The notes under the pieces are model-generated. The model saw nothing but the letters and a program-made list of their open reading frames with translations, did no database searches and was not told the origin of the DNA. Shown piece by piece: positions 50,348-59,688 of a stretch of DNA of 64,000 nucleotides (its first letter is position 1; each line of letters begins with the position of its first letter). The stretch spans positions 1 to 64,000 of the forward strand of contig QBLY01000004.1 in the NCBI GenBank assembly GCA_003241895.1, in the 5' to 3' direction. The position numbers and the translations under genes are program-made. Source of the DNA: Lysobacteraceae bacterium. GTDB taxonomy: Bacteria; Pseudomonadota; Gammaproteobacteria; Xanthomonadales; Xanthomonadaceae.

Positions 50348-52969
50348 ATGACGCAGCGTCCGATGTCCCCCAACCAGGCTATGCCCGCTCCGCCTCCGCT
50401 GCCGCGCGGCGATGACCCGGCCATGCTGGCCGCCGAGGTCGGGCGGCTGCGGGTGGACGTGGATCGCCTGGGCCGGGCCGAGCGCCTGCAGCGCGCGCTG
50501 TTCGCCATCAGCGACCTGGCAAGCTCCGGGGAAGAAACCGCGGTGGTGCTGCGCGGGCTGCATGAAATCGTCGGCCGGCTGATGTACGCCGAGAACTTCT
50601 ACATCGTGCGCTATTCGCCCGAAAGCGAAACGCTGCGCTTCATCTACTTCGCCGACAGCGTAGACCCGGTCCTTCCCGACCCCCTGGAGGAATTTCCCGC
50701 CACCGCCATGGGCAGCAGCCTCACCCTGGCCTTGATCCGCCACGGACGCCCCGTCCTGGGCCCCTCCCACCAGGTGCGTCGCCAACTGGGCGTGGTCCGC
50801 GACGAAGCCCACGGTCCCGACAGCGAAGACTGGCTGGGCGTGCCGATGCTGGACGAAGGCGTGGTGCGCGGCGCCGTGGTGGTGCAGAGCTACGACCCCA
50901 CCGCCCGCTACAGCGACGATGACAGCGTGCTGCTGGCCTACGTGGCCCAGCACATCCTCACCGCGCTGGCACGCCGCGACGCCCAGGAAGAGCTGGAGCG
51001 GCGCGTGGACGAACGCACCCGTGAGCTTCGCGAACAGGTCACCGAGCGCGAGCGCAGCGAACGCCTGCAGGCGGCGCTGTTCAAGATCGCCGAACAGGCC
51101 GGCCGCAGCGAAAGCATCGAGGTGTTCTACGCCGAGGTGCACGGCATCGTCAGCGCGCTGCTGGACGCCCGGAACTTCTTCATCGCCCTGCTCACCCAGG
51201 ACGGCACTCGGCTCGACTTCCCCTATTCGGTGGACGAACGCGACCAGAAGCGCCCGCGCCGGCTCCTGGCCAAGGGCCTCACCGAGTTCGTGCTGACCTC
51301 GGGCCAGCCACTGCTGGCCGACCACAACGCCATCCACGACCTGGTCGCCAAGGGCCAGGTGCAGTCGTTCGGCACGCCGTCGGTATGCTGGCTGGGCGTG
51401 CCGCTGCACCTTGGAGGCCGCGCCGCCGGCGTCATCGCCGTGCAGAGCTACACGCCCGACTACCTCTACACCCGGCGCGACCAGGAGCTGCTCAGCTTCG
51501 TTTCGTTCCACATCGCACAGGCGCTGGAGCGCCGGCAGGCGAACGAGTCGCTGCGCCAGGCCTACGCCGAACTGGAACAGCGCGTGGCCTCGCGCACCAG
51601 CGAACTGGCCGACGCCAACCGCGAACTGCTGGACCAGATTTCGGTGCGCGAGCGCATGGAGCACAAGCTCAAGCACGAGGCGCTGCACGACACGCTGACC
51701 GGCCTGCCCAACCGCAGCCATCTGCTGGGCCGTATGGGCATGGCGCTGTCGCGCTTCCGGCACGACCCCAAGCAGCTGTTCGCGGTGCTGTTCCTGGACC
51801 TGGACCGGTTCAAGGTGGTGAACGACTCGGTCGGCCACCTGGTGGGCGACGAACTGCTGAAGGAAGCCGCGCGCCGCATCGGCCGCTGCGTGCGCGATCC
51901 CGACATGGTGGCGCGCCTGGGCGGCGACGAGTTCGCGATCGTGCTCGACTTCATCCACACCGACGCGGACGCGGTGGCCGTGGCCGAGCGCGTGATCGTT
52001 GCGCTGGCCGAGCCGATGCGCATCGCCGGCAAAGAGCTCTACACCTCGGCCAGCATAGGCATCGCCCTGGTGGACCCGCGCTACCGCAGCCCCGAGGAAC
52101 TTCTTCGCGACGCCGACGTGGCGATGTACCGCGCCAAGGCCAACGGCCGCCAGAGTTACTCCATCTTCGACGAACAGCTGCACGACGCCGCGCTAAAGCT
52201 GCTTGAACTCGAAGGCGACCTGCGCCGCGCGCTGCAGCGCCAGGAGTTCGAGCCTTACTACCAGCCCATCATCAGCCTGTCCGACGGCAGCATGATGGGT
52301 TATGAGGCGCTGATGCGCTGGCACCACCCGGTGCGCGGCCTGTGCACGCCGGGCGACTTCATCGCCATTGCCGAGGAAACCGGCAGCCTCGAGCAGATGG
52401 ATTGGCAGGTGTACGACCTGGTGTGCCGCGACGTCCGGCGACTGGGTGCCGGCAAGACCTACATCAGCCTGAACGTCGCGCCGCGGCACCTGCGTTCGCC
52501 GGGCTTCGACGAACGCCTGCTCGAGCTGATGTCGCGCCACCAGGTCAAGCGCGACCAGCTGCGCCTGGAAGTCACCGAAGGCGCGCTGCTCGAACAGCCC
52601 GAAGTGGTGCAGGCCTGCTTGGGCCGCCTGCGCGACGCCGGCGTGGCGACGATGCTGGACGATTTCGGCACCGGCTATTCGTCGCTGTCCTACCTGCACC
52701 GCTTCCCGCTGCACGGCCTGAAGATCGACCGCAGCTTCGTGGCTGAACTGCGCAGCGGCGAAAGCGGCGGCAGCACGGCCATCGTGCGCGCCATCCGGCT
52801 GCTGGCCGATTCGCTGGGGCTGGAAGTGATCGCCGAAGGCATCGAGACCGAGGACCAGCGCTACCAGCTGCGCCTGCTCGGCCTGAGCCTGGGCCAGGGC
52901 TACCTGTTCTCGCGCCCGGCCTCGGTAGGAACGATGATGCGCCGCTACGGCGTCGAAACCATCGACTGA
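50348..52969 (+). CDS. GAF-GAF-GGDEF-EAL cyclic-di-GMP enzyme
   Basis: 873 residues, no membrane helix, so soluble. Two GAF-like sensor domains (about residues 45-195 and 240-395, both ending in WLGVP...GVxxVQSY patterns) are joined by coiled coils (ELERRVDERTRELREQVTER). The diguanylate cyclase domain has intact GGDEF at 525-529; the phosphodiesterase domain has EAL at 653-655, EVTEGALL, DDFGTGYSSLSYL, LKIDRSFV and VIAEGIETE. Both catalytic sites look competent, so the GAF signals probably set net synthesis or breakdown. Its 3' end overlaps the convergent epimerase gene by 25 bases. Confidence 0.94.
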   Translation: MTQRPMSPNQAMPAPPPLPRGDDPAMLAAEVGRLRVDVDRLGRAERLQRALFAISDLASSGEETAVVLRGLHEIVGRLMYAENFYIVRYSPESETLRFIYFADSVDPVLPDPLEEFPATAMGSSLTLALIRHGRPVLGPSHQVRRQLGVVRDEAHGPDSEDWLGVPMLDEGVVRGAVVVQSYDPTARYSDDDSVLLAYVAQHILTALARRDAQEELERRVDERTRELREQVTERERSERLQAALFKIAEQAGRSESIEVFYAEVHGIVSALLDARNFFIALLTQDGTRLDFPYSVDERDQKRPRRLLAKGLTEFVLTSGQPLLADHNAIHDLVAKGQVQSFGTPSVCWLGVPLHLGGRAAGVIAVQSYTPDYLYTRRDQELLSFVSFHIAQALERRQANESLRQAYAELEQRVASRTSELADANRELLDQISVRERMEHKLKHEALHDTLTGLPNRSHLLGRMGMALSRFRHDPKQLFAVLFLDLDRFKVVNDSVGHLVGDELLKEAARRIGRCVRDPDMVARLGGDEFAIVLDFIHTDADAVAVAERVIVALAEPMRIAGKELYTSASIGIALVDPRYRSPEELLRDADVAMYRAKANGRQSYSIFDEQLHDAALKLLELEGDLRRALQRQEFEPYYQPIISLSDGSMMGYEALMRWHHPVRGLCTPGDFIAIAEETGSLEQMDWQVYDLVCRDVRRLGAGKTYISLNVAPRHLRSPGFDERLLELMSRHQVKRDQLRLEVTEGALLEQPEVVQACLGRLRDAGVATMLDDFGTGYSSLSYLHRFPLHGLKIDRSFVAELRSGESGGSTAIVRAIRLLADSLGLEVIAEGIETEDQRYQLRLLGLSLGQGYLFSRPASVGTMMRRYGVETID

Positions 52970-53940
52970 GCCGGCAGTAGGCCCTCGGCCCGCAGCCAGG
53001 CGATGGTGTCGGCCAGCAGCTCGGGTAGCGGCGTACTGCGATAGCCCAGCTCGCGCCCGGCCTTGGACGAATCCACCGACAGGTGCTTGCAGGTGAAGGT
53101 GGCCGCCACCGGCGTGAGGTCGGGCCGCTTGCGCGTGATGCGTGACAGCAGGTCCAGCACCCGCGCATAGGTGCGCAGCGCCGCCGCCGGCATCGCCTTG
53201 GCCGGAGTGGGCTTTCCCAGCTGGCGGCCGGCCTCGGCGATAAGCGCGAGGAAGGTGGCGTGTTCGCCGCCGACCAGCCAGGTTTCGTCTCGCGCCGGCT
53301 GGCGCCAGGCCCGCACCTGCGCGCGTGCAATCTCGCGCACGTCGGCGAACGAGCCCGAACCCGGCGGCGCGCCCGGCAGCTTGCCGGCATCGATCAGGCG
53401 AATCAGGTTCGACCAGTTGTTGTAGTCGCCCGGACCGAGGATGTGCGAGGGCTGGAATACCAGGAACGGCAGGCCCGATTCGCGCACCAGCCGCTCGGAC
53501 GCATACTTGGTGCGCTCGTAGTTGATCCACGATTCGGCGCCGCGCTGCGGCACGTCCTCACGCAGCGTGCCTTTCACCAGATGCGAGTAAGCCGACACGC
53601 TGGAGGTATGCACGAAGCACGTCACGCCGGCGGCGCGCGCGGCCGCCAGCAGGCGGGCCGTGCCGCCGACGTTGGTTTCGGTCTGCGCGGCGTCGCCCGG
53701 ACCCCAGTTGTTGGTGTCGGCGGCGGTGTGGAAGACCGCCTCGGCGCCGGTGGCGGCGGCGTTCAGCGCGGCGGCGTCGCCCAGGTGGCCGCGCACCGGG
53801 ATGGCACCCAGCCGCGCCAGGATCGCATCGCCGGACCCGGACCGCGACAGGCCCCGCACCGTTGCGCCGTCGGCCACCAGTTCGCGGACCAGGTGCTGGC
53901 CCAGGAAGCCGGTGGCGCCGGTGACAAGTACGGTGGGCAT
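52945..53940 (-). CDS. NAD-dependent epimerase/dehydratase (extended SDR)
   Basis: 331 residues. Rossmann motif [45 protein letters not shown], and active-site Tyr/Lys in [11 protein letters not shown]; substrate-loop [15 protein letters not shown]. It resembles dihydroflavonol-4-reductase/3-beta-hydroxysteroid dehydrogenase-like bacterial proteins; substrate unknown. Its last 8 codons are encoded within the end of the cyclic-di-GMP gene on the other strand. Confidence 0.88.
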   Translation of the reverse strand: MPTVLVTGATGFLGQHLVRELVADGATVRGLSRSGSGDAILARLGAIPVRGHLGDAAALNAAATGAEAVFHTAADTNNWGPGDAAQTETNVGGTARLLAAARAAGVTCFVHTSSVSAYSHLVKGTLREDVPQRGAESWINYERTKYASERLVRESGLPFLVFQPSHILGPGDYNNWSNLIRLIDAGKLPGAPPGSGSFADVREIARAQVRAWRQPARDETWLVGGEHATFLALIAEAGRQLGKPTPAKAMPAAALRTYARVLDLLSRITRKRPDLTPVAATFTCKHLSVDSSKAGRELGYRSTPLPELLADTIAWLRAEGLLPAQSMVSTP

Positions 53941-54183
53941 GGCGGGCTCGCTGGGCTGGGGTCAGGACACGGTGTACGCCGGCAACCGGCCGCTTGGCAA
54001 ATTCCGGCGGGCGCGGCGCCGGGACGGGCTTGTTCCGCATCGGGCCGCTTCCGCCGGCCACGCAGCCCCGAGGGGCCTCAATGCGTGCGCTATCGAACCG
54101 AACAGCCGCTGCGTTCAGCGAATACTGGCAAGAAGGCGACATCCGCGCACACGACGCGGCCAGCCGGGCCGGGACAGCCGCCA
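53941..54183. other. Intergenic region between epimerase and hybrid kinase
   Basis: 243 bases between divergent starts. It presumably carries both promoters. I see no convincing -10/-35 pair, hairpin or small gene; a 38-codon frame from 54079 runs into the kinase start and has no ribosome site. Confidence 0.5.
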
Positions 54184-57100
54184 ATGAAACGCCTTGACCT
54201 CAAGTACCTGGCCCCTGCGGCATTTGCTGCGGCGGCCCTGATGCTCGCCGTGCTGGCTTGGGCGCTGTATGACGCCAACACCCTCTCGCATGACTCCAGC
54301 CGCCGCGTGACCCATACCCTGGAAGCGCTGCAGGCGATGGATACGGTCACCCACCAGCTCGACCAGGCGGAAATCGCCCACCGTGGCTATCTGTTGTCCG
54401 GCGACGAATCGCTGGTGGGCACACGCAACGTGGCGCTGGCGAAGGCCAACCGTGTCCTGCTGGACCTCAAGGCACTGACGCTGAACCAACCGGCGCAGCA
54501 GGTGCGGCTGGTGCAGCTCCAGGTGCTGGCTGCCCAGCAGGCGCGACTGCTGGCTGGAAGCGAGCAGCTGCAACGCATTGACGGCAGGGCGGCCGCCCGC
54601 AGCCACCTGGCTGGCGGGGGCGATCGCAACGCCGCGGCCCACGCCGCCATCATCGACCGGATGCGGCAGGAAGAGCTGCAGTTGCTGCAGGTGCGGCGCG
54701 ATCAGGTCAGGAGCAGCTACCGCAGTCCCTTGATACTGCTGATAGTCACGGCGCTGGTGGGACTGCTGGCGCTGGGCTACTACGGATTCGCGGCGCAGGA
54801 AAGACGCCAGAAAAACGGTTTGCAGTATGCCCGCAGCCTGATCGAAGCCAGCCTGGACCCGCTCGTCACGATCAGCCCGGACGGGAAGATCACCGACGTG
54901 AACGTCGCGACCATGGCGGTCACCGGCGCGACGCGGGATGAGATGGTGGGCAGCGATTTCTCGATCTATTTCACGCAGCCGGACCTGGCGCGCGCCGGCT
55001 ACCAGGAGGTGTATTCCAATGGTTCCGTCACGGACTATCCGTTGACCATACGCCACCGCGATGGCCGGCTTACCGACGTGCTGTACAACGCCTCGGTTTA
55101 CAGGGATGCCGAAGGGGTGGTGAGGGGAGTGTTCGCCGCCGCCCGCGATGTCACCCAGGGCAAGCGGCTCGAGGCCCTGCTGCAGGCCAAGAACAACGAG
55201 CTGGAAAGCGCCACGCAGGTCGCCGAGCGCGCCAACCGCTCGAAGTCGGATTTTCTCTCGAACATGAGCCACGAGATCCGCACCCCGATGAACGCCATCA
55301 TCGGCATGTCGCATCTGGCCTTGAAGACCGAACTGACCGTCCGCCAGCGCGATTACCTCAAGAAGATCCAGGGCTCCGGCAAGCACCTGCTGGGCATCAT
55401 CAGCGACATCCTGGATTTTTCCAAGATCGAGGCCAACAAGCTGACCGTGGAACAGATCGAGTTCGACCTGGAAAAGGTGCTGGAAAACGTCGCCAACCTC
55501 ATCATGGAGAAGAGCACCGCCAAGGGGCTTGAGCTGGTGTTCGACGTGGGCCGCGACGTTCCCATGGATCTGATCGGGGACCCGCTGCGCCTGGGCCAGG
55601 TGCTGATCAACTATGCCAACAACGCCGTCAAGTTCACCGAAGCCGGCGAGATCGACATCATCATCCGGCTGACCGAGCAAACCGCCACCCAGGCCCTGCT
55701 GCACTTTTCGGTGCGCGACACCGGCATCGGCTTGAGCCCCGAGCAGGCGGCACGGATGTTCCAGTCCTTCGAACAGGCGGACTCTTCGACTACCCGCAAG
55801 TACGGCGGCACCGGGCTGGGGCTGACCATTTCCAAGAAACTGGCGGAGCTGATGCACGGCGAAGTCGGCGTCACCAGCGACCTGGGCAAGGGCAGCACCT
55901 TCTGGTTCACCGCGAGGGTGGGCAAGAAAAACCCCATCAAGCGCCACCTGCTGATGAGCCGCAACCTGCGGGGCCGGCGGGCACTGGTGGTGGACGACAA
56001 CGAAAACGCCCGGCTGGTGCTGGCCGACATGCTGGTCGGCATGTCCTTCGTCATTGACGAAGCCAGTTCCGGCCAGGCCGGCATTGCCGCCGTGGCGGCG
56101 GCCCAGGCCTCAGGCACGCCCTACGACATCGTGTTCCTCGACTGGCAGATGCCGGGCATGAATGGCGTCGAGGCGGCCATCCAGATACGCGCCCTGCCGC
56201 TTGCCTGCACGCCGCACCTGGTGATGGTGACCGCGTATGGCCGCGAGGAGGCCATGTCGGGAGCCGCCGCCGCCCGGATCGAAAACGTGCTCATCAAGCC
56301 CGTCAGCGCGTCCACCCTGTTCGACACCGTGGCGCAGATTCTTGGTGATGCGCCTCGACAGCCGAAGGAACTGGTGGACATGCCATCGGCGCTGGCCAAA
56401 AGCCTCGGCACGCTGCGCGGCGCGCGCATCCTCGTGGTGGAAGACAACCTCCTCAACCAGGAGGTCGCGCTGGAACTATTGCGCGACAGTGGTTTCGTGG
56501 CGGACCTGGCCGAGAACGGCGAGATCGCGCTGCGCATGGTCCAGCAGGCCAGCTACGACATCGTGCTGATGGACATGCAGATGCCGGTGATGGACGGCGT
56601 CACCGCCACCGCGGAAATCCGCAAGCTGCCCGGCTTTTCCGCGCTGCCCATTGTCGCCATGACCGCCAACGCGATGGGCGGCGACCGGCAGCGATGCCTC
56701 GACGCCGGCATGGACGACCACGTGGCCAAACCCATCGAGCCGGACGACCTGTGGCGGGCGCTGCTGAAATGGATCAAGGCCCGGCATGTGGCCGGCGCAC
56801 CGCAGGAAACCCGCCCTGCCCCCGCCGAAGCCACGGGTCTGACCCCGGCTCTCGCCCTGATCGCCGGGCTCGACACCCGCAACGGACTGCGGCGGGTGCT
56901 GGGCAAGCAGTCGCTTTACCTGAAGATGCTCAACCGCTTCGTCGCCAGCCAGCGGCAGGCCGTGCCCAGCATCCGTGCGGCCCTGGAGGGCGGCGACCTG
57001 GCGACGGCCGAGCGTATCGCCCACACCACCCGCGGTTCGGCGGGCAATATCGGCGCGACCAGGCTGGCCTCGCTCGCCACCGCCGTCGAGGCGGCCATCA

Positions 57101-57438
57101 AGGACCACCAGCCGCGCGAAGCGGTGGATGCGCTGCTGGACGCGCTGTCGGGTCCGCTCGAAGGCATGGTGGTCGCCCTGGCCGACGCACTGCCGGCGGC
57201 GCCGGAAGCCGCGCCCATGGCGGTTGATTTGAGCGGGCTGCCGGACGTGGTGGCGAAACTGGATGCGCTGCTGGCCTACGGGGATGCCGCCGCCATCACC
57301 CTGCTCGATGAGCAGGGTGAGCTGCTGCGCGCCGCCTTCCCAAACCATCACCACCAGATCAGCGCGGCCATCCGGGCCATAGATTTTGAAACGGCGCTGA
57401 GCGCGCTTCGGGAAGCCGGCAAAGCCATACCCCATTGA
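54184..57438 (+). CDS. CHASE3 hybrid sensor histidine kinase with two receivers and HPt
   Basis: 1084 residues from ATG 54184 (the frame is open far upstream but only this start gives a membrane-anchored sensor). TM1 about 8-28; CHASE3-like periplasmic helix bundle about 30-175 ([15 protein letters not shown]); TM2 about 180-203. PAS follows at about 218-335. HisKA has phospho-acceptor His363 in [13 protein letters not shown]; HATPase has [10 protein letters not shown] and [16 protein letters not shown]1 has Asp653 in [15 protein letters not shown]2 has Asp797 in [12 protein letters not shown]; HPt has His947 in [14 protein letters not shown] complete phosphorelay in one chain, like RpfC in plan but with a CHASE3 input. 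The HD-GYP regulator starts 11 bases later and is its likely partner. Confidence 0.94.
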   Translation: MKRLDLKYLAPAAFAAAALMLAVLAWALYDANTLSHDSSRRVTHTLEALQAMDTVTHQLDQAEIAHRGYLLSGDESLVGTRNVALAKANRVLLDLKALTLNQPAQQVRLVQLQVLAAQQARLLAGSEQLQRIDGRAAARSHLAGGGDRNAAAHAAIIDRMRQEELQLLQVRRDQVRSSYRSPLILLIVTALVGLLALGYYGFAAQERRQKNGLQYARSLIEASLDPLVTISPDGKITDVNVATMAVTGATRDEMVGSDFSIYFTQPDLARAGYQEVYSNGSVTDYPLTIRHRDGRLTDVLYNASVYRDAEGVVRGVFAAARDVTQGKRLEALLQAKNNELESATQVAERANRSKSDFLSNMSHEIRTPMNAIIGMSHLALKTELTVRQRDYLKKIQGSGKHLLGIISDILDFSKIEANKLTVEQIEFDLEKVLENVANLIMEKSTAKGLELVFDVGRDVPMDLIGDPLRLGQVLINYANNAVKFTEAGEIDIIIRLTEQTATQALLHFSVRDTGIGLSPEQAARMFQSFEQADSSTTRKYGGTGLGLTISKKLAELMHGEVGVTSDLGKGSTFWFTARVGKKNPIKRHLLMSRNLRGRRALVVDDNENARLVLADMLVGMSFVIDEASSGQAGIAAVAAAQASGTPYDIVFLDWQMPGMNGVEAAIQIRALPLACTPHLVMVTAYGREEAMSGAAAARIENVLIKPVSASTLFDTVAQILGDAPRQPKELVDMPSALAKSLGTLRGARILVVEDNLLNQEVALELLRDSGFVADLAENGEIALRMVQQASYDIVLMDMQMPVMDGVTATAEIRKLPGFSALPIVAMTANAMGGDRQRCLDAGMDDHVAKPIEPDDLWRALLKWIKARHVAGAPQETRPAPAEATGLTPALALIAGLDTRNGLRRVLGKQSLYLKMLNRFVASQRQAVPSIRAALEGGDLATAERIAHTTRGSAGNIGATRLASLATAVEAAIKDHQPREAVDALLDALSGPLEGMVVALADALPAAPEAAPMAVDLSGLPDVVAKLDALLAYGDAAAITLLDEQGELLRAAFPNHHHQISAAIRAIDFETALSALREAGKAIPH

Positions 57439-57449
57439 AGGAGCGTGCG

Positions 57450-58616
57450 ATGGCAACACTGAACATGGCACCCCGATCCACCGTGCTGGTAGTCGATGAC
57501 ACCGCCGACAACCTCACCCTGGTAAGCGGACTGCTGGGCGGCCTCTATACGGTGCGGCTGGCCAATAACGGTGAAAAGGCGCTGGCGATGGCCGCCGGCC
57601 ACCCGCCGAACCTGATCCTGCTCGACATCATGATGCCGGGCATGGACGGCTATGAAGTCTGCCGGCGGCTCAAGGACGATCCGCGCACCCGCGATGTCCC
57701 GGTGATCTTTCTCACCGCCAAGGCCGAGATGGCGGACGAGGAGCAGGGGTTCGCGCTGGGCGCCGTGGACTACATCACCAAGCCGATCAGCCCGCCCATC
57801 GTCCTGGCGCGGGTGAAGACCCATATCGCCCTTCAGGCATTGGCCGACGCCCTGCGGCACAAGAACGAGTACCTGGAACATGAAGTCGAAGAGCGCACCC
57901 TGGAAATCGCCGCCATCCAGGACGTCACCATCCTGGCGCTGGCATCGCTGGCGGAAACGCGCGACGCCGATACCGGCAACCACATCCGCCGCACCCAGCA
58001 TTACGTGCAGGCGCTGGCCAGGAACCTGCAGGGCCACCCGCGCTTCAGCCACTTCCTCACCGACCGAAATATCACCATGCTTTTCAAATCGGCGCCACTG
58101 CACGACATCGGCAAGGTCGGCATCCCCGATCGCATCCTGCTCAAGCCCGGGCGCCTGGAGCCTTTTGAATTCGAAATCATGAAAACCCACACCACGGTTG
58201 GGCGTGATGCCATCGCCCACGCCGAACGCTCGCTCGGCACCCCCGTGGCCTTTCTCACCATGGCCAAGGAAATAGCACTCTCACACCAGGAAAAATGGGA
58301 TGGCAGCGGCTACCCGGAGGCGCTGGCCGGCGACGCCATACCGATCAGCGCCCGGCTCATGGCCTTGGCCGACGTCTATGATGCGCTGATCAGCCGGCGG
58401 GTCTACAAGGAAGGGATGCCGCATGAGCAGGCGTCCGAGATCATCCTGGCCGGCAAGGGTTCGCATTTCGACCCGGACGTCGTGGACAGCTTCGCGGCGA
58501 TCGAGCACGAGTTCCGCGCCATCGCCCTGCGCTTCAGCGATTCGGACCAGGACATCCAAGACAAAGCCGACTACCTGGGGCTGACCGGACTGAACACGGC
58601 GGCCGGCCAGGCTTGA
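57450..58616 (+). CDS. Response regulator with HD-GYP phosphodiesterase (RpfG-like)
   Basis: 388 residues from ATG 57450 (AAGGAG 6 bases upstream; a TTG at 57435 is in frame but less likely). Receiver domain residues about 15-135 with phospho-acceptor Asp59 (LILLDIMMPGMDG) and switch Lys in DYITKP. A coiled linker leads to the HD-GYP domain: HD at 218-219 (LHDIGKVGIPDRIL) and SHQEKWDGSGYP with GYP at 287-289. It should hydrolyse cyclic-di-GMP when phosphorylated. Encoded directly after the hybrid kinase, giving a kinase to HD-GYP pathway comparable with RpfC/RpfG. Confidence 0.94.
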   Translation: MATLNMAPRSTVLVVDDTADNLTLVSGLLGGLYTVRLANNGEKALAMAAGHPPNLILLDIMMPGMDGYEVCRRLKDDPRTRDVPVIFLTAKAEMADEEQGFALGAVDYITKPISPPIVLARVKTHIALQALADALRHKNEYLEHEVEERTLEIAAIQDVTILALASLAETRDADTGNHIRRTQHYVQALARNLQGHPRFSHFLTDRNITMLFKSAPLHDIGKVGIPDRILLKPGRLEPFEFEIMKTHTTVGRDAIAHAERSLGTPVAFLTMAKEIALSHQEKWDGSGYPEALAGDAIPISARLMALADVYDALISRRVYKEGMPHEQASEIILAGKGSHFDPDVVDSFAAIEHEFRAIALRFSDSDQDIQDKADYLGLTGLNTAAGQA

Positions 58617-58725
58617 ACCCGAACAAAGCCCGTCCAACGCCGCCGCCCACCAGCGACCAGGGCGACGATGGCGGGATGGATTGGGTGGCTCCAGCAACGA
58701 GGACGGCGGTCAAGGTGGAGCTGCT

Positions 58726-59532
58726 TCAATCATTCGCCAACGGCTGCGTGTGTACCGTTTCCGTCGAGTTCCAGTACCAGTGGAAAAAACCGTTCTTTGC
58801 CTGGAGCAGGGTATCGGTCAGCAAGCTGTCCTGCCGGATGTTCCCCCAGCAGGCTCGCGCGGAATTGCGGTTGTTGTGCAGATCGATGCATTCGGCGTCC
58901 GGCAGCGACGGCTTCGGCGGGATGTAGAGTGCGCTGCCGCGTGGCACCCACAGATCCGCGAGGCGAATCCTGCTCAACCCGGGCCAATAGCGACCAACGG
59001 AAGTGACCAGGGGCATGTCCCGGTCGATTGAAGCAAAGATGTGCGGGAAATCGTGGTGTTCAAGATCGGTGCACACAACGCTCAACAGCTTGTTCCCGGT
59101 ATCCTGGTAGGGCGACCAATGCCCGGCAAAAACACCATACTCGTACTCGATCTGCGAAAGTTTCTGCACCGGGCTCTCGAGGTGTACCGCCTGCCCCTGT
59201 TCCACAAGCGTGATGCCAAAAGCCGCGGCCACGTCGCGCGTCGCCCACAGGGGGGCGTACTCCACTTTGTCGGCAATCAATCCGAGCCGCGTCTCAATGC
59301 CGTACGGCGGCGTCTTCTTGACGCCCTTGACTTGCGAAACAACGTATTCGTTGCCGATCGCGACGCGTGGATCGGTGGGCGCGGCTTGAATGAGATTCGC
59401 GCCACGCGGCAGGTTCTTGACGTAACGAGGCCGGCCACCCTCGTTGTAAAAGTAAGGTGTCTTGGCAAGGTCGACCGCAGCCTCGCTTAGTTCCCTGATG
59501 AATACAGGCGTCGCGAGCTTCATTTCAGCCAT
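58726..59532 (-). CDS. Hypothetical protein, no family recognised
   Basis: 268 residues from ATG 59532 (AGGGG 8 bases upstream; GTG 59541 and ATG 59523 are alternatives). No signal peptide or membrane helix. Features: YVKNLPRGANLIQ, GNEYVVSQVKGVKKTPPYG, EYEYGVFAGHWSPYQDTGN, and an aromatic C-terminus (GFFHWYWNSTET). Several His and Trp residues but no motif I can name. Base composition is visibly lower in GC than the flanking signalling genes, continuing into the divergent PAS-GGDEF gene, so both may have been acquired together. Confidence 0.7.
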   Translation of the reverse strand: MAEMKLATPVFIRELSEAAVDLAKTPYFYNEGGRPRYVKNLPRGANLIQAAPTDPRVAIGNEYVVSQVKGVKKTPPYGIETRLGLIADKVEYAPLWATRDVAAAFGITLVEQGQAVHLESPVQKLSQIEYEYGVFAGHWSPYQDTGNKLLSVVCTDLEHHDFPHIFASIDRDMPLVTSVGRYWPGLSRIRLADLWVPRGSALYIPPKPSLPDAECIDLHNNRNSARACWGNIRQDSLLTDTLLQAKNGFFHWYWNSTETVHTQPLAND

Positions 59533-59571
59533 TTCCGCCACCCCTATGGTTGTGCTTCTTGTGGTTTATGC

Positions 59572-59591
59572 TTGCGTTGCCGACAACGCAA
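59572..59591. promoter_or_regulatory. 8-bp inverted repeat in the divergent intergenic region
   Basis: TTGCGTTG CCGA CAACGCAA, a perfect inverted repeat between the unknown gene and the PAS-GGDEF gene. It could be an operator for both; the minus-strand arm overlaps a weak -35-like TTGCGT. No other copy was noticed in the window. Confidence 0.35.
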
Positions 59592-59688
59592 CCGCACACC
59601 TGCCCGCCATCGCCGCGGGCATTGCGGTCCTGGCGTCACGCCCGCGGACCAAACTCGATGACTTCGCTTCAATTACCATAGTTGCCTT

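Noticed and set aside
53958-53965. Single GGGGTCAG upstream of the epimerase as another palindrome copy
   Set aside because: No inverted partner arm and no similarity to the inner arms; an 8-base match is expected by chance.
54079-54195. 38-codon frame before the hybrid kinase
   Set aside because: Overlaps the kinase start in another frame, has no ribosome site and no notable composition.
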